DNA of 64,000 bases from NCBI RefSeq assembly GCF_021869765.1, contig NZ_CP084580.1:2356001-2420000 (forward strand), read 5' to 3'. The position numbers were made by a program, and so were the translations under genes. Positions 46,603 through 56,781 of this stretch are shown in pieces (the stretch's first letter is position 1; every line of letters starts with the position of its first letter). The notes under the pieces are model-generated. The model did no database searches. It saw only the letters and a program-made list of their open reading frames with translations, and had not been told where the DNA came from. Source of the stretch: Chryseobacterium sp. MEBOG06. GTDB lineage: Bacteria > Bacteroidota > Bacteroidia > Flavobacteriales > Weeksellaceae.

Positions 46603-48810
46603 ATGTATAGGTGGTTATTTATATTTATTTTATGTATTTGTCCTTTTTTTGGTCAGGCACAAGATGTTATAAGCAAATTAGAGAAGGAATATGACAATGC
46701 TTCAAACAAAGCGATAGAACAGTTAGATCTCGCTCCTAAGTATGCAAAAGCGCTATTTTTACATAACTTAAAATCAAGATCCTACCAGATTTTAGATGCC
46801 AGTATTCCCATTGCAGCCAAACAAAAGGATGGGAAATATGCAACCATTTTGTATGCTGTTCAGGCCATGAATTATCGACTAGATAATAAAGGAACAGAGG
46901 CTTTAAAAAGTCTTGATCTGGCAAAGGCGTATAGTTTAAAAACCAACAGTAACGAGGCTAAAGGGTACTTTCAATACGCAAAGGGCTGGATTTTAATACG
47001 TAATAATAAAACGACAGATGCCGTTGCCGCTTACCTGAAAGCCATTGAACACTATGAAAATTCACCAACGACTTCTACGCTGTACGGAAGATTTGCTACC
47101 GTAGTTAAAGAATTATCCACTATTTATTCCAATCTCAATGAATATCAGCTGGAAGAAAAATACAGTAAGCAGTTTTTAGTGTTGGCATCCAAACAAAATG
47201 ATCCTAATCTTATCTTTGATGCATATATGCGAATGGGCTACGTATATGAACAAAAATATGCACAGGATCCCTCGAATATAGATTTTAGAAATAAAGCAGA
47301 GCAGTATTATTTGCAGTCTGTTAAGACTTTCAATAAAAATAAGGAGGCTATGCTTAATAAGACCAATCTTTCTTATGCTGCCATCAATCTGGCCAATTTG
47401 TATACTGATTTTGACAGGGATAAGTCCATGCAGTATGCTCGGCTGGCCAATGCCGTGAGCCTGGAAACCGGCGAGGCTATTCATATCGCTTCTTCATTTG
47501 GTATTTTGGCGGAATTGGCTATACAGGATAAGAATTATGATCTGGCAAAGTCTTACTTTCTGAAAGCCTCTATGGAAATCGGGAAAAGCCCTGTTAGAGA
47601 TCATAATATAGAATTGTCTATTCTTGAATCTTTATCCAGGATTAGTGAAGAGCAGGGCAATTACAAGGAGGCACTGACTTATTATAAAAGTTATGTGGAT
47701 AAATACAAAAGTGTTTACGATCAGGAAAAACTCGATATTACCAAAAGATTAGAATCGCAGTTTGACAAAGAAAGACAGGAGCAAAAGTACATAAAGCTGC
47801 AGCTGGAAAGCGATAAGAAAGCACAACAAATTAAGCTGATCAACATATTGCGGGGACAACGTGAGCAGGTCTACAACAACTTGAAGCTGGTAGAAGAAAA
47901 TCAACGGGAACGTCTGAAATTTTCAGAATTGGAATCAGAGAAAAAAGAACAGCAGCTTCGTCTGGCAAAGTTAGAAGCTGAACAAAAGAACAACGATATT
48001 AGCAACTTTAAAAAACTGTTGACATTCAAGGAAAAGATCAATACCTATTACATTGTTTTTATCTTCATTTTCATTATTTTGATTATCTTATTGCTTTATG
48101 CCTATAAGCAACGTGCAAAATCCATGAAGCAAAGAGACGAACTGCATGCCCTTGCTCTGGAAAAAGAGAAACAGAATTCAGAATTGTCTACCCTTACGGC
48201 TTTGCTGGAAGGTCAGGAGCAGGAGCGGGGCCGTTTAGCCCGTGATCTTCATGACGGATTAGGAGGACTGCTTTCAGGCACTAAACTTCAGTTGTCTTCT
48301 TTAGACCCTCACCAATCCGAAAATATTGAAGCCGAAATTTCAAAATCGATTACACAGATTGATGGTGCTGTAGAAGAATTGAGGCGGGTAGCGCATAATT
48401 TAATGCCTGATTTATTAATGAAATACGGTTTGGAAGCAGCCATTCAGGAGTTTGCTTCCCGCATGTCCAATACTGCATTGGATATCCACACAGAATTTAT
48501 CAGTTATACGAATTCCATATCAGAAGAAAAACAGTTGATTCTATACAGAATCATCCAGGAATTAGTCAACAATGCTATTAAGCATGCCGAGACGTCCGAA
48601 ATTATTGTTCAGATAAGCGAAGAGAAAAACGTATTAAATCTTACTGTAGAGGATAACGGTAGTGGCTTTGACCCTAAAACCTTAGACGTAAGAAAAACAG
48701 CAGGTTTTCATAATATAGAATCACGGGTCCAATTTTTAAAAGGAACGATGAATATCACATCCGAGCTGAATATTGGGACCAGTATAGAACTTCAAATTCC
48801 TATTCATTAG
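46603..48810 (+). CDS. TPR-sensor histidine kinase (NarL-partner type)
   Basis: I start at the ATG (MYRWLFIFILCICPFFGQAQ, signal peptide) rather than the TTG just before it. Residues ~25-370 form helical tetratricopeptide-like repeats in the periplasm. A coiled coil (~380-470) and one membrane helix (~480-502) follow. The HisKA_3 dimerisation domain has RGRLARDLHDGLGGLLSG with His550 as phosphoacceptor. The HATPase domain has ELVNNAIKHA and DNGSGFDP. This is the class of Bacteroidota kinases that pair with LuxR-type regulators. The regulator gene follows 2 nt later. The signal sensed is unknown. Confidence 0.9.
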   Translation: MYRWLFIFILCICPFFGQAQDVISKLEKEYDNASNKAIEQLDLAPKYAKALFLHNLKSRSYQILDASIPIAAKQKDGKYATILYAVQAMNYRLDNKGTEALKSLDLAKAYSLKTNSNEAKGYFQYAKGWILIRNNKTTDAVAAYLKAIEHYENSPTTSTLYGRFATVVKELSTIYSNLNEYQLEEKYSKQFLVLASKQNDPNLIFDAYMRMGYVYEQKYAQDPSNIDFRNKAEQYYLQSVKTFNKNKEAMLNKTNLSYAAINLANLYTDFDRDKSMQYARLANAVSLETGEAIHIASSFGILAELAIQDKNYDLAKSYFLKASMEIGKSPVRDHNIELSILESLSRISEEQGNYKEALTYYKSYVDKYKSVYDQEKLDITKRLESQFDKERQEQKYIKLQLESDKKAQQIKLINILRGQREQVYNNLKLVEENQRERLKFSELESEKKEQQLRLAKLEAEQKNNDISNFKKLLTFKEKINTYYIVFIFIFIILIILLLYAYKQRAKSMKQRDELHALALEKEKQNSELSTLTALLEGQEQERGRLARDLHDGLGGLLSGTKLQLSSLDPHQSENIEAEISKSITQIDGAVEELRRVAHNLMPDLLMKYGLEAAIQEFASRMSNTALDIHTEFISYTNSISEEKQLILYRIIQELVNNAIKHAETSEIIVQISEEKNVLNLTVEDNGSGFDPKTLDVRKTAGFHNIESRVQFLKGTMNITSELNIGTSIELQIPIH

Positions 48811-48812
48811 AC

Positions 48813-49442
48813 ATGATAAAAGTAGCCATCACAGACGATCATCCACTTCTAGTAGAAGGGTTGAAAAATATTTTAGGAAATAGCGATACAATAGATGTTG
48901 TAGATTGTTTCAAAAGCGCTTCGGAAATGAATGCAGGCCTGGCAAAACAAGAGATCGATATCTTACTGCTGGACATCAATCTGGCAGATATCAACAGTAT
49001 TGAACTTATAAAACCTTTAAAGAAAAAGTACGGGAGCCTCCATATTATTATGCTCAGCGTTCACAATGAACTTCCGGTGATCAACAGTACATTGTGCGAA
49101 GGCGCTTTAGGATACATTCAGAAAAATGCTTCCGTTTCCGAAATCCTGGAAGGTATTACTACCGTATATGCCGGGAACCAGTTTTTATGTTCGCAGACAA
49201 AGTCTGTTTTAGAGAAAAAAATTTCGGATGGGTTGCACCAGGTTCCGAAATTAACACGAAGAGAAAAGGAAATTTTGGCCGAAGCAGCAAAAGGGCTTAC
49301 GACCAATCAGATGGCTGAAAAGCTTTTTATCAGCCCGCATACCGTGGAAAGCCACCGGAAAAATCTAATTGAAAAATTTCAAACTTCTAATCTTAGCTCT
49401 GCCATTAAACTGGCCATAGAATATGGTTTGATTATTGAATAG
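48813..49442 (+). CDS. NarL/FixJ-type response regulator
   Basis: The 209-aa product has a receiver domain with the acidic pair ITDDHPLL, phosphoacceptor Asp54 in LLLDINL, and LSVHNE around the conserved Ser/Thr switch. The C-terminal LuxR HTH has LTRREKEILAEAAKGLTTNQ followed by MAEKLFISPHTVESH. It is translated right behind the kinase gene, so the two form a two-component pair. Target genes are not evident. Confidence 0.93.
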   Translation: MIKVAITDDHPLLVEGLKNILGNSDTIDVVDCFKSASEMNAGLAKQEIDILLLDINLADINSIELIKPLKKKYGSLHIIMLSVHNELPVINSTLCEGALGYIQKNASVSEILEGITTVYAGNQFLCSQTKSVLEKKISDGLHQVPKLTRREKEILAEAAKGLTTNQMAEKLFISPHTVESHRKNLIEKFQTSNLSSAIKLAIEYGLIIE

Positions 49443-49456
49443 AACATTCATCAGTC

Positions 49457-49493
49457 AAAAAGGTCTGCTCACATCGTAAAAGCAGACCTTTTT
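49457..49493. terminator. Terminator after the two-component operon
   Basis: AAAAAGGTCTGCT / AGCAGACCTTTTT, 13-bp stem with an 11-base loop; A- and T-runs allow use in both directions for the convergent gene at 49523. Confidence 0.8.
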
Positions 49494-49522
49494 TATATAA
49501 TCAAATAATCAGGTGTGTAATC

Positions 49523-50089
49523 TTAATCTTGAAATTTCAATGTTGCTTTAAAAAGATTTTTCTTTCCTGTTAAATCATATTCCTCGTTATATATTGGCTG
49601 GTACATTAATAGATAAACGCTTCCGTCAAAATCTTTTAAATTGACAGGCTGATCTGCCATGATATCATAAAACCTTGTGACAGTACGCGTAGCCGTCCAT
49701 TGTTTTGAGTTTCCTTTAGGATTTTTATCGAATCTGTGATCTTTTGCATCTGTATAATACCAGTAGGACGGAGCCTGATCCATTAAAAACAATTCCTTAT
49801 CCTTGTTATACAGCTCCTCCGCCATACCCGTATTCTGAAACCATGCAGCCTCACTGTTGAAAATCCCCAGAGCTACTGCATAAATATCCTTATTCGTTGT
49901 TGCTCCAATTAAAAAACCTTCCAGATTGTTAGACGTGATTTCAAATAGGAAAGGAGATCTTTTCAGATCATAAACATCATTTACAGGCTCAATTACTTTT
50001 CCGTCCTGCTTAATAATTACTTTTAACGATTGTGCAAAAGTCATTAAGCTTAGTAAAGAAAAAAGAACAGCTAAACTTATTTTTTTCAT
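49523..50089 (-). CDS. Secreted protein of unknown function
   Basis: The 188-aa product has a signal peptide (MKKISLAVLFSLLSLMTFAQ). The mature part, with KVIIKQDGKVIEPVNDVYDL and many aromatic residues (PSYWYYTDAKD), belongs to no family I recognise. It stands alone between two intergenic gaps and is predicted periplasmic. Confidence 0.62.
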   Translation of the reverse strand: MKKISLAVLFSLLSLMTFAQSLKVIIKQDGKVIEPVNDVYDLKRSPFLFEITSNNLEGFLIGATTNKDIYAVALGIFNSEAAWFQNTGMAEELYNKDKELFLMDQAPSYWYYTDAKDHRFDKNPKGNSKQWTATRTVTRFYDIMADQPVNLKDFDGSVYLLMYQPIYNEEYDLTGKKNLFKATLKFQD

Positions 50090-50218
50090 TGTATATTTTT
50101 AAATAATTGCAGCAAAGATATTGGACTTTGCCTCTATAAACACTGGCTGATTTCAGGGGTTTTTATTCTGTTTAAAACCCAGATTTCTCTTCCTGTTTTT
50201 TTCGCATGATCCTATTTA

Positions 50219-51295
50219 CTAAAGCAGATTAGCTTTCAACTGAATTTTTATGAAAGAGGCCTTCTGTTTTTTACCATTAGACGGAGCTGAATTGGTAGGA
50301 TATACTTCAGCATAAAAAGTATCATTCTCTGCCCAGAAAGCTTTTGACTCATCAGCTATTTTGAAGTTGGTAAAGTTGACATACAACAGATATTCCTGAT
50401 TATGGTTTTGTTCCAGATATTTACTGATTGTAAAATCACTTCCGGTATCATGATTTGAAGAAGCATAGGAGATCAGACTTTTATGAGGAAGAATCTGAGG
50501 ATAACCACCCGTAAATATGGCAAAATTGGCTGAAGATTTTACACTGTAAAAAGAGAAGTATACATCCGGCGTATCTACAGATTCTTCTTTAAAAATCTCT
50601 AACTGAAGATAGGGTGACTGTCCTACATATTCATTAGATAAAAGCCCATCTTCTGTAGATACATTCTCATGTTGAGCAATTACCTTCTCTTTTCCATTTT
50701 CATTGTATACCCAGTTTCCACCTTTCAATTGTATAAGTGGATTCTTTACTAAAACTTCGTCGATTCGTTTTTTAGAGACTGTTTTAAATTCCTGTTCCGA
50801 AACTTCTGTGATTGTGCCAAACTTTTTGAATGATTTATTCTTAAAATCATCAGTCCCTTTAAACGTACTGCTTCTGATCTGGTAAAGATCAAGACCCTGC
50901 AAAGTCATATCAAATGATGCGGTGAATTCTGATTTCAGGACAAAAGCTTCAATGCTGTTCGAAATATTATTGTTAATGCTGTAATGAATAGAGTAGAAGT
51001 CATCAAACTCTTCAAATCCATAATAATTATCAAGTTTATGATAAGCCGTTTTCAGGTAGGGCGCATCTTTATCCGGAGCGATAAAGAACCTTACAGAATC
51101 AAGCTTTGTAAATAATTGAAAGGGAACATCCTGCACATTGTCTACACCTTTTATCTTTTTGAAATCAGCAAACGTGATGCTTCTCTGTGTAACTGCAGCT
51201 TCGGGTTTATTCGTTTCCGGTGCTTTATTTTGCTGATTACATCCCACAAAAGCAACTATTATAGATGGCATAAACAATTGAGATAAGGTTTTCAT
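50219..51295 (-). CDS. Large lipoprotein of unknown function
   Basis: The 358-aa product starts MKTLSQLFMPSIIVAFVGC, a lipoprotein signal, followed by a Pro/Glu/Lys linker and a ~320-residue beta-rich domain. No motif points to an enzyme. It lies 129 nt upstream of the gene at 49523 in the same direction, so the two may be co-transcribed. Confidence 0.62.
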   Translation of the reverse strand: MKTLSQLFMPSIIVAFVGCNQQNKAPETNKPEAAVTQRSITFADFKKIKGVDNVQDVPFQLFTKLDSVRFFIAPDKDAPYLKTAYHKLDNYYGFEEFDDFYSIHYSINNNISNSIEAFVLKSEFTASFDMTLQGLDLYQIRSSTFKGTDDFKNKSFKKFGTITEVSEQEFKTVSKKRIDEVLVKNPLIQLKGGNWVYNENGKEKVIAQHENVSTEDGLLSNEYVGQSPYLQLEIFKEESVDTPDVYFSFYSVKSSANFAIFTGGYPQILPHKSLISYASSNHDTGSDFTISKYLEQNHNQEYLLYVNFTNFKIADESKAFWAENDTFYAEVYPTNSAPSNGKKQKASFIKIQLKANLL

Positions 51296-51454
51296 TTTCT
51301 AAATTTTTGACCAAAGGTATCAGTATTCCGAGCAGTGACCAACAAAACTGTATTATACAGGGAATAAATGGCTGAAAACAGGGATATTTTGGATGATAAA
51401 TTTTAAACAATTTTGTAACAGATAAACGTAGTACTGTAAATTATTTTAATAGAA

Positions 51455-52015
51455 ATGAAAAATGTAATAATCAGCTGCTCGGCTGCGCTCGCCTTACTAA
51501 TTTCCTGTTCGCCTTCCACAGAAAAAAAAGTAGATAAAGGAACTTCTACAGAGATAAAAAAAGACACTATTTCTGGATCTGAGCCGGTAAAAAATGCTAT
51601 ATCAAAAGTTGATATACCAGATGATTTTTCAGCATTAGTTCCTATTGATATATTGAATAGCAAAAGTACCGATGTATATGAAAAATATGGTATAGAATTC
51701 TCTGGAAACTGTTATTCATGTGATTTGGAAAGCCTATCCATCACAAAGGATAAAATGATATGGACCAATATCTGTGATGAAAAGGATACTTTTAAAATTG
51801 TTGATTTCTCAATCTCTGCTGAAGGGAACAAAACTATTTTAAAAACCTCAGAAAGAGTTTATATTTTAACTCAAATAGATAAAGCACCTGTTTACGAACT
51901 GGTTATCGAAGGTCAGAAACTGGATTTAAATAATAAAAGAATATCCAGATACTTTACAACCAAAAAAGCATTAGCTATGTTCAAAGAGCACGATTGCGGC
52001 GACTTTGAAGGATAG
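51455..52015 (+). CDS. Lipoprotein of unknown function
   Basis: The 186-aa product has the lipoprotein signal MKNVIISCSAALALLISC and then a low-complexity Lys/Ser/Thr linker. The C-terminal domain has paired cysteines (NCYSCD, NICDEKD, HDCGDFEG). Four Cys outside the lipobox suggest disulfides in the periplasm. Family unknown. Confidence 0.62.
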   Translation: MKNVIISCSAALALLISCSPSTEKKVDKGTSTEIKKDTISGSEPVKNAISKVDIPDDFSALVPIDILNSKSTDVYEKYGIEFSGNCYSCDLESLSITKDKMIWTNICDEKDTFKIVDFSISAEGNKTILKTSERVYILTQIDKAPVYELVIEGQKLDLNNKRISRYFTTKKALAMFKEHDCGDFEG

Positions 52016-52306
52016 TACAATCTTGTAAAACTTATTTTAGAAAATTAAAAGTTGATCCGGACCATAAAATATGATGGGGCAACGGGCAGTCTTAAAAGTT
52101 GGGGGAGAATCTTTAATTACTTAAAAAAAACTTGCATTTAAAATGATTTACCTGTATAAAAAACACAAAAATAATATATAATTATTTTATTCGTAAGTAA
52201 GCTGTATAACCATTTATGGATATGCTTAGAAACAATCAAGCATTTCTGAAAACAGAGCATCCAATAACGTGAAATTTAAATTGCATGAGCCAGCTTCCCC
52301 AACTTT
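52016..52306. other. Intergenic region with repeated TGATCCGGACCA
   Basis: No gene is visible. TTGATCCGGACCA occurs near 52052 and again as the loop region of the terminator at 52307, 260 nt apart. Confidence 0.4.
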
Positions 52307-52337
52307 GACGATTGATCCGGACCAATCGTCTTTTTTT
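52307..52337 (+). terminator. Rho-independent terminator, plus strand
   Basis: GACGATTG / CAATCGTC stem with an ATCCGGAC loop, followed by seven T. It lies ~290 nt after the lipoprotein gene, with no nearer plus-strand gene. Confidence 0.75.
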
Positions 52338-52379
52338 ATCTGTTTTATAAAACTCTACCCTGAAGATGTCACCATAAAA

Positions 52380-52403
52380 AAACCTCAAATTTCTTTGAGG
52401 TTT
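52380..52403 (-). terminator. Terminator of thrS-infC
   Basis: AAACCTCAAA / TTTGAGGTTT stem with a TTTC/GAAA loop just after infC; a T-run follows on the minus strand. It separates infC from the rpmI-rplT unit. Confidence 0.78.
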
Positions 52404-52425
52404 AATATGTAAAATAATGACTTAA

Positions 52426-52986
52426 TTATTTTGCTGGCTTTTTAGGACTCATCATCATGATCATCCTTTTTCCTTCAAGCTTAGGAAGCTGGTCTACTTT
52501 ACCTACGTGCTCCAGTTCCTGAGCAAGTTTTAAAAGTAAAATTTCTCCCTGATCCTTAAAGATAATTGAACGTCCTTTAAAAAATACGTAGGTCTTTAGC
52601 TTAGAACCTTCTTCAAGGAATTTTTCAGCGTGCTTCTTCTTGAATTCATAATCATGGTCATCTGTCTGAGGTCCGAAACGGATCTCTTTTACAACCACTT
52701 TTACTTGCTTAGCCTTAAGTTCCTTCTGCTTTTTCTTTTGCTCATATAAGAATTTTTTATATTCCAATATTCTTGCAATAAAAGGTTCAGCCTTGTCAGA
52801 AATTACTACTAAATCCAATTCCTGTTCCGCAGCAATTTGTCTTGCCTTGTCAATTGGATAAATTCCTGGCTCTACGTTATCGCCCACCAAACGAAGCTCT
52901 CTCACACGAATTTTATCGTTGATCAAGTGTAAGTCCTCTTGTACCGGACGTCTTTGTGGGCCCCTGTTGTTAAATCTTTGTGCTAT
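52426..52986 (-). CDS. infC: Translation initiation factor IF-3 (probable AUA start)
   Basis: IF-3 with [20 protein letters not shown], a Lys-rich linker helix ([20 protein letters not shown]) and a C-terminal domain ending [16 protein letters not shown] at 52926 would give 166 aa. Upstream the frame continues with [20 protein letters not shown], the usual IF-3 N-terminal extension. The only start-like codon between this and the in-frame TAA is ATA at 52984-52986, giving 186 aa. Non-AUG starts are typical of infC and are used for autoregulation by IF-3. It follows thrS by 103 nt. Confidence 0.85.
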   Translation of the reverse strand: MAQRFNNRGPQRRPVQEDLHLINDKIRVRELRLVGDNVEPGIYPIDKARQIAAEQELDLVVISDKAEPFIARILEYKKFLYEQKKKQKELKAKQVKVVVKEIRFGPQTDDHDYEFKKKHAEKFLEEGSKLKTYVFFKGRSIIFKDQGEILLLKLAQELEHVGKVDQLPKLEGKRMIMMMSPKKPAK

Positions 52987-53089
52987 TGTATTATAATTTT
53001 ATTGGTTAACTTTCTATTTATATTAAAGTATCGGGAAATTCGGAAATCAATAATGTCCGGCTCTCTCAATACCTTAATGCTCTAATTTT

Positions 53090-55009
53090 TTATATTGCTG
53101 CTTCTTTTTTGAAGTAAGCAACGAAATCTTCCAGTTTCATCACGCCAAGATCTCCTTCACCACGTCTTCTTACAGAAATCGTGCCTTCATTCTCTTCATT
53201 TTCTCCTACTACCAGCATGAAAGGAATTTTATTCAATTCCGCATCACGGATCTTCTTACCTGTCTTCTCGTTTCTGTCATCAATCTGACCGCTAATATCG
53301 TGATTTTCCAAAAATTGTGAAACTTTTTTTGAATAATCTACATATTTTTCACTGATTGGTAGAATTATAAACTGATCAGGGCTTAACCATAGAGGAAAAT
53401 CACCTGCAGTATTCTCCAATAAGATCGCGATAAAACGCTCCATAGAACCGAAAGGAGCTCTGTGGATCATTACCGGTCTGTGCTTTTCATTGTCATTCCC
53501 GATATAATGAAGATCAAATCTTTCCGGTAAGTTATAATCTACCTGGATCGTTCCCAACTGCCATTTTCTTCCTAAAGCATCTTTCACCATGAAGTCAAGC
53601 TTAGGACCGTAGAATGCAGCTTCACCGTATTCAATAACTGTTTTTAAGCCTTTCTTTTGAGCGGCATTGATGATTGCACTTTCTGCTTTCTCCCAGTTTT
53701 CGTCAGAACCTATATATTTTTCTTTGTTTTCAGGATCTCTTAACGATACCTGAGTTACAAAATCTTCAAAACCTAAAGATTTGAAAACATAAAGCGTTAA
53801 ATCAATTACTTTTTCAAATTCTTCAGAAAGCTGATCCGGAGTACAGAAAAGGTGAGCGTCATCCTGAGTAAATCCACGGACTCTTGTTAGTCCGTGAAGC
53901 TCTCCGCTTTGCTCATATCTGTAAACAGTTCCGAATTCGGCATATCTTTTTGGTAAATCTCTATAGCTCCATTGTGAAGTTTTATAAATTTCACAGTGGT
54001 GGGGACAGTTCATAGGCTTCAGCAAAAATTCTTCTCCTTCATTTGGAGTTTTAATCGGCTGGAAGCTGTCTGCTCCATATTTATCCCAGTGTCCGGATGT
54101 TACATATAACTCTTTTGATCCGATATGGGGAGACATTACAAATTCATAACCTCCTTTTTTCTGAGCCTCCGAAAGGAAATTTTCCAATTTTCTTCTCAAA
54201 GCAGTACCTTTTGGTAACCAAAGTGGTAAACCGGCACCTACTTTTTCAGAGAATGCAAAAATTCCAAGTTCTTTGCCTAATTTTCTGTGATCTCTTCTTT
54301 TAGCTTCTTCTAATCTTTCAAGATATTCAGTAAGATCTTTCTGCTTAGGGAAAGAAATACCATAAACTCTTGTCAGCTGAGGATTCTTTTCACTTCCTCT
54401 CCAATAAGCTCCTGCTGCATTTAAAATTTTAACAGCCTTTACAATTCCTGTATTTGGAATGTGCCCTCCACGACATAAATCCGTGAAGTTATCATGAGTT
54501 ACAAAAGTAATTTCCCCATCATTAAGATTAGAGATCAGTTCTACTTTATAAGGATTATCTGCATATGTTTTTAACGCGTCTTCTTTAGAAACCGGATATA
54601 ATGAGAATGTTGACCCTTTCTTTGCATTTTCAAGGATCTTCTTTTCAATCTTTTCAAAATCTTTTTCAGATAAGCTTTCATCCCCGAAATCTACATCATA
54701 GTAGAATCCACTTTCAATTGCCGGACCAATGGTCAACTTAGCATTAGGATAAAACTCAAGGATAGCCTGCGCCAAAAGGTGGGCAGAAGAATGCCAGAAA
54801 GCTTTCTTTCCAAGATCATCATTCCAGGTCAAAAGCTGTACCGTAGAATCCGTGGTTATAGGCGTGGTTGTCTCTACTTGTGTACCGTTAACAATTGCGG
54901 AAATGGTATTTCTAGCCAATCCCTCGCTTATCGATTTTGCCACATCTAGAGGAGTAACTGCTCCTTCGAATTCTTTGACACTATTGTCTGGAAGTGTAAT
55001 TTTTATCAT
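53090..55009 (-). CDS. thrS: Threonyl-tRNA synthetase
   Basis: The 639-aa protein has all expected parts: N-terminal TGS domain, editing domain with [13 protein letters not shown] and [10 protein letters not shown], class II catalytic core with [10 protein letters not shown] (zinc Cys/His), [16 protein letters not shown] and the motif 3 region [15 protein letters not shown], then an anticodon-binding domain. Length is normal. It is the first gene of a short thrS-infC operon with a promoter-like element upstream. Confidence 0.97.
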   Translation of the reverse strand: MIKITLPDNSVKEFEGAVTPLDVAKSISEGLARNTISAIVNGTQVETTTPITTDSTVQLLTWNDDLGKKAFWHSSAHLLAQAILEFYPNAKLTIGPAIESGFYYDVDFGDESLSEKDFEKIEKKILENAKKGSTFSLYPVSKEDALKTYADNPYKVELISNLNDGEITFVTHDNFTDLCRGGHIPNTGIVKAVKILNAAGAYWRGSEKNPQLTRVYGISFPKQKDLTEYLERLEEAKRRDHRKLGKELGIFAFSEKVGAGLPLWLPKGTALRRKLENFLSEAQKKGGYEFVMSPHIGSKELYVTSGHWDKYGADSFQPIKTPNEGEEFLLKPMNCPHHCEIYKTSQWSYRDLPKRYAEFGTVYRYEQSGELHGLTRVRGFTQDDAHLFCTPDQLSEEFEKVIDLTLYVFKSLGFEDFVTQVSLRDPENKEKYIGSDENWEKAESAIINAAQKKGLKTVIEYGEAAFYGPKLDFMVKDALGRKWQLGTIQVDYNLPERFDLHYIGNDNEKHRPVMIHRAPFGSMERFIAILLENTAGDFPLWLSPDQFIILPISEKYVDYSKKVSQFLENHDISGQIDDRNEKTGKKIRDAELNKIPFMLVVGENEENEGTISVRRRGEGDLGVMKLEDFVAYFKKEAAI

Positions 55010-55033
55010 TGTTTACTAAGAAATTTTAAGATG

Positions 55034-55041
55034 CAAAAATA
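55034..55041 (-). promoter_or_regulatory. Candidate -7 promoter element for thrS
   Basis: TATTTTTG on the minus strand fits TAnnTTTG, ~25 nt before the thrS ATG. No clear -33 element is seen. Confidence 0.45.
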
Positions 55042-55628
55042 CGCATTTTTTGGATAAAATACTATATTAGCGTATATTTTTAGAATGAGAATGAATATTA
55101 AAAATTAAAAAGATACTGATCGTTTTATCTCACAGAGTTTAGTATGTAGTTTTTTACAGAAAAATGCATAGGATTTCCGGAACCGGAAACAAAATAGGGG
55201 AATCTATCCTTTTGGTGAGACCGTTTTGAGTAGAATATAAAAAACAATGAAGGTGTAGAAGATTGGATTGTGCTGTAATGTTTTGTTCGTCAGCTTGTTG
55301 ATTGTTTTTTTTTATATAAGGTGATCATCTGGAGAATATAAATATTGACTGTTTTTTCTAATGGACTTAATGATGTTTCTAATAAAAAAATACAGTTCAG
55401 ACGATCGGAAATAAGAATGGAAATTTGAAAAATTCCACTTAACTATCATTTTGATTTTTCTGTTTCACCTTGAATAAAGTTGAAAAAATATAATTTAATT
55501 AGAAAAAAATAAAAACATCTGAAGGTTTTATCCTCAGTTGCAAAGAGTTTTTATAAGAAGTTCTGCCGATTGTATCAAAAAAGAACTTAACCTATTTAAA
55601 AATAAAATTTCCAATATTACAATTTAAT
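55042..55628. other. Intergenic region between divergent thrS and the M19 dipeptidase gene
   Basis: AT-rich, no gene supported. A short palindrome TTTCCGG-AA-CCGGAAA lies at 55174-55189. No good promoter could be picked for the dipeptidase. Confidence 0.4.
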
Positions 55629-56600
55629 ATGAATACGATAAATGTTGATTTACACTGTGATTTGCTGTACTATCTTTTAGGATCAGGCTCAGCTGTTGAT
55701 GACAAAGAAATAGGATGCTCACTGCCTTACCTTCAGGAAGGGGATGTAAAGCTTCAGGTAATGGCCATATATGCCGGGACAGGAGCAGACAGTACAATAT
55801 ATGGACTGGAACAGAGTAAATTGTTTTCAAATCTTATAAAAAATGAGAGTTTTTTCCTTTTTAATAATGAAAATTATAAAAAAATAGAATATAAAGATCG
55901 GGTAGGAGTCATTGCTTCCATTGAAAATGCATCCGCTTTTTGTGATGAAAATCAAAGTCTGGAAAAGGGTTTTGAAAATCTTGAAGCCATTATCAAAAAC
56001 ACTCAGAAAATTCTTTATATTGGCATTACCCATCACCTCGAAAACCGCTTCGGAGGAGGAAATAGTGCCACAGCAGGATTGAAAGAAGACGGAAAAGTTC
56101 TGATTGATTACATCGCTGACAAAAAAATTGCCATTGACCTTGCCCATACAAGTGATCAGTTGGCTTTTGATATATTCAGCTATATTGATCAGAGAAATTA
56201 TTCAATCCCTATTCTGGCAAGCCACTCGAACTACAGAACAGTGTATAAAAACAACAGGAATCTTCCTGATGAACTGGCTAAAGAAGTCATTAAAAGAAAA
56301 GGACTGATTGGGCTTAATTTTATCAAGGATTATGTTGATCTTCAGCATCCGGAAAGGCTTTATGAGCATATTCAATACGGATTAGACCTTGGAGGGGAAG
56401 ACAGTATTGCGTACGGTGCAGACTATTTCTACTGGAAAGACCATCCCGATACATCCCGTCATCCGTTTTTCTTTCCGGAACATTCCAATGCCTCTGTATA
56501 TCCGGTAATCAATAAAGAAATTGAAGAAAGATTTTCACCTGAACTAGTAGAAAAGATAAGTCATAAAAATGCTTTGAAATTTATAGAAAGCCTTTATTGA
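55629..56600 (+). CDS. M19 family dipeptidase
   Basis: The 323-aa product has the M19 (renal/membrane dipeptidase) pattern: NVDLHCDLLYYLL near the N-terminus for the first zinc ligands, GVIASIENASAF with the bridging Glu, ITHHLENRFGGG, IDLAHTSDQL and ILASHSNYRTV (metal His), RNLPDELAK, and GADYFYW near the C-terminus. No signal peptide is visible, so the enzyme is probably cytoplasmic and hydrolyses dipeptides. Single gene. Confidence 0.87.
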   Translation: MNTINVDLHCDLLYYLLGSGSAVDDKEIGCSLPYLQEGDVKLQVMAIYAGTGADSTIYGLEQSKLFSNLIKNESFFLFNNENYKKIEYKDRVGVIASIENASAFCDENQSLEKGFENLEAIIKNTQKILYIGITHHLENRFGGGNSATAGLKEDGKVLIDYIADKKIAIDLAHTSDQLAFDIFSYIDQRNYSIPILASHSNYRTVYKNNRNLPDELAKEVIKRKGLIGLNFIKDYVDLQHPERLYEHIQYGLDLGGEDSIAYGADYFYWKDHPDTSRHPFFFPEHSNASVYPVINKEIEERFSPELVEKISHKNALKFIESLY

Positions 56601-56678
56601 AAATTAAACCGACTAATGTATTTGTTTTCAGATCATTACGGATTGTGTGTAAGCAGCAGAACATTGCTTTAACATCCC

Positions 56679-56758
56679 CAAATCTTCGATTTACCACCGC
56701 TCCGAATGAAGGAATTTCTGATTTCTTTATTTGGAGATTCGGGTAAATCGAAGATTTG
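56679..56758. repeat. 17-nt inverted repeat forming an 80-nt hairpin element
   Basis: CAAATCTTCGATTTACC (56679-56695) and its exact complement (56742-56758) enclose 46 nt that contain a further CCGAAT / ATTCGG pair. It lies between convergent genes and could be a bidirectional terminator, but the size and the nested pairing also suggest a small palindromic repeat element. Confidence 0.55.
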
Positions 56759-56781
56759 TAGTTTAAAAAGGAATAAACAGT

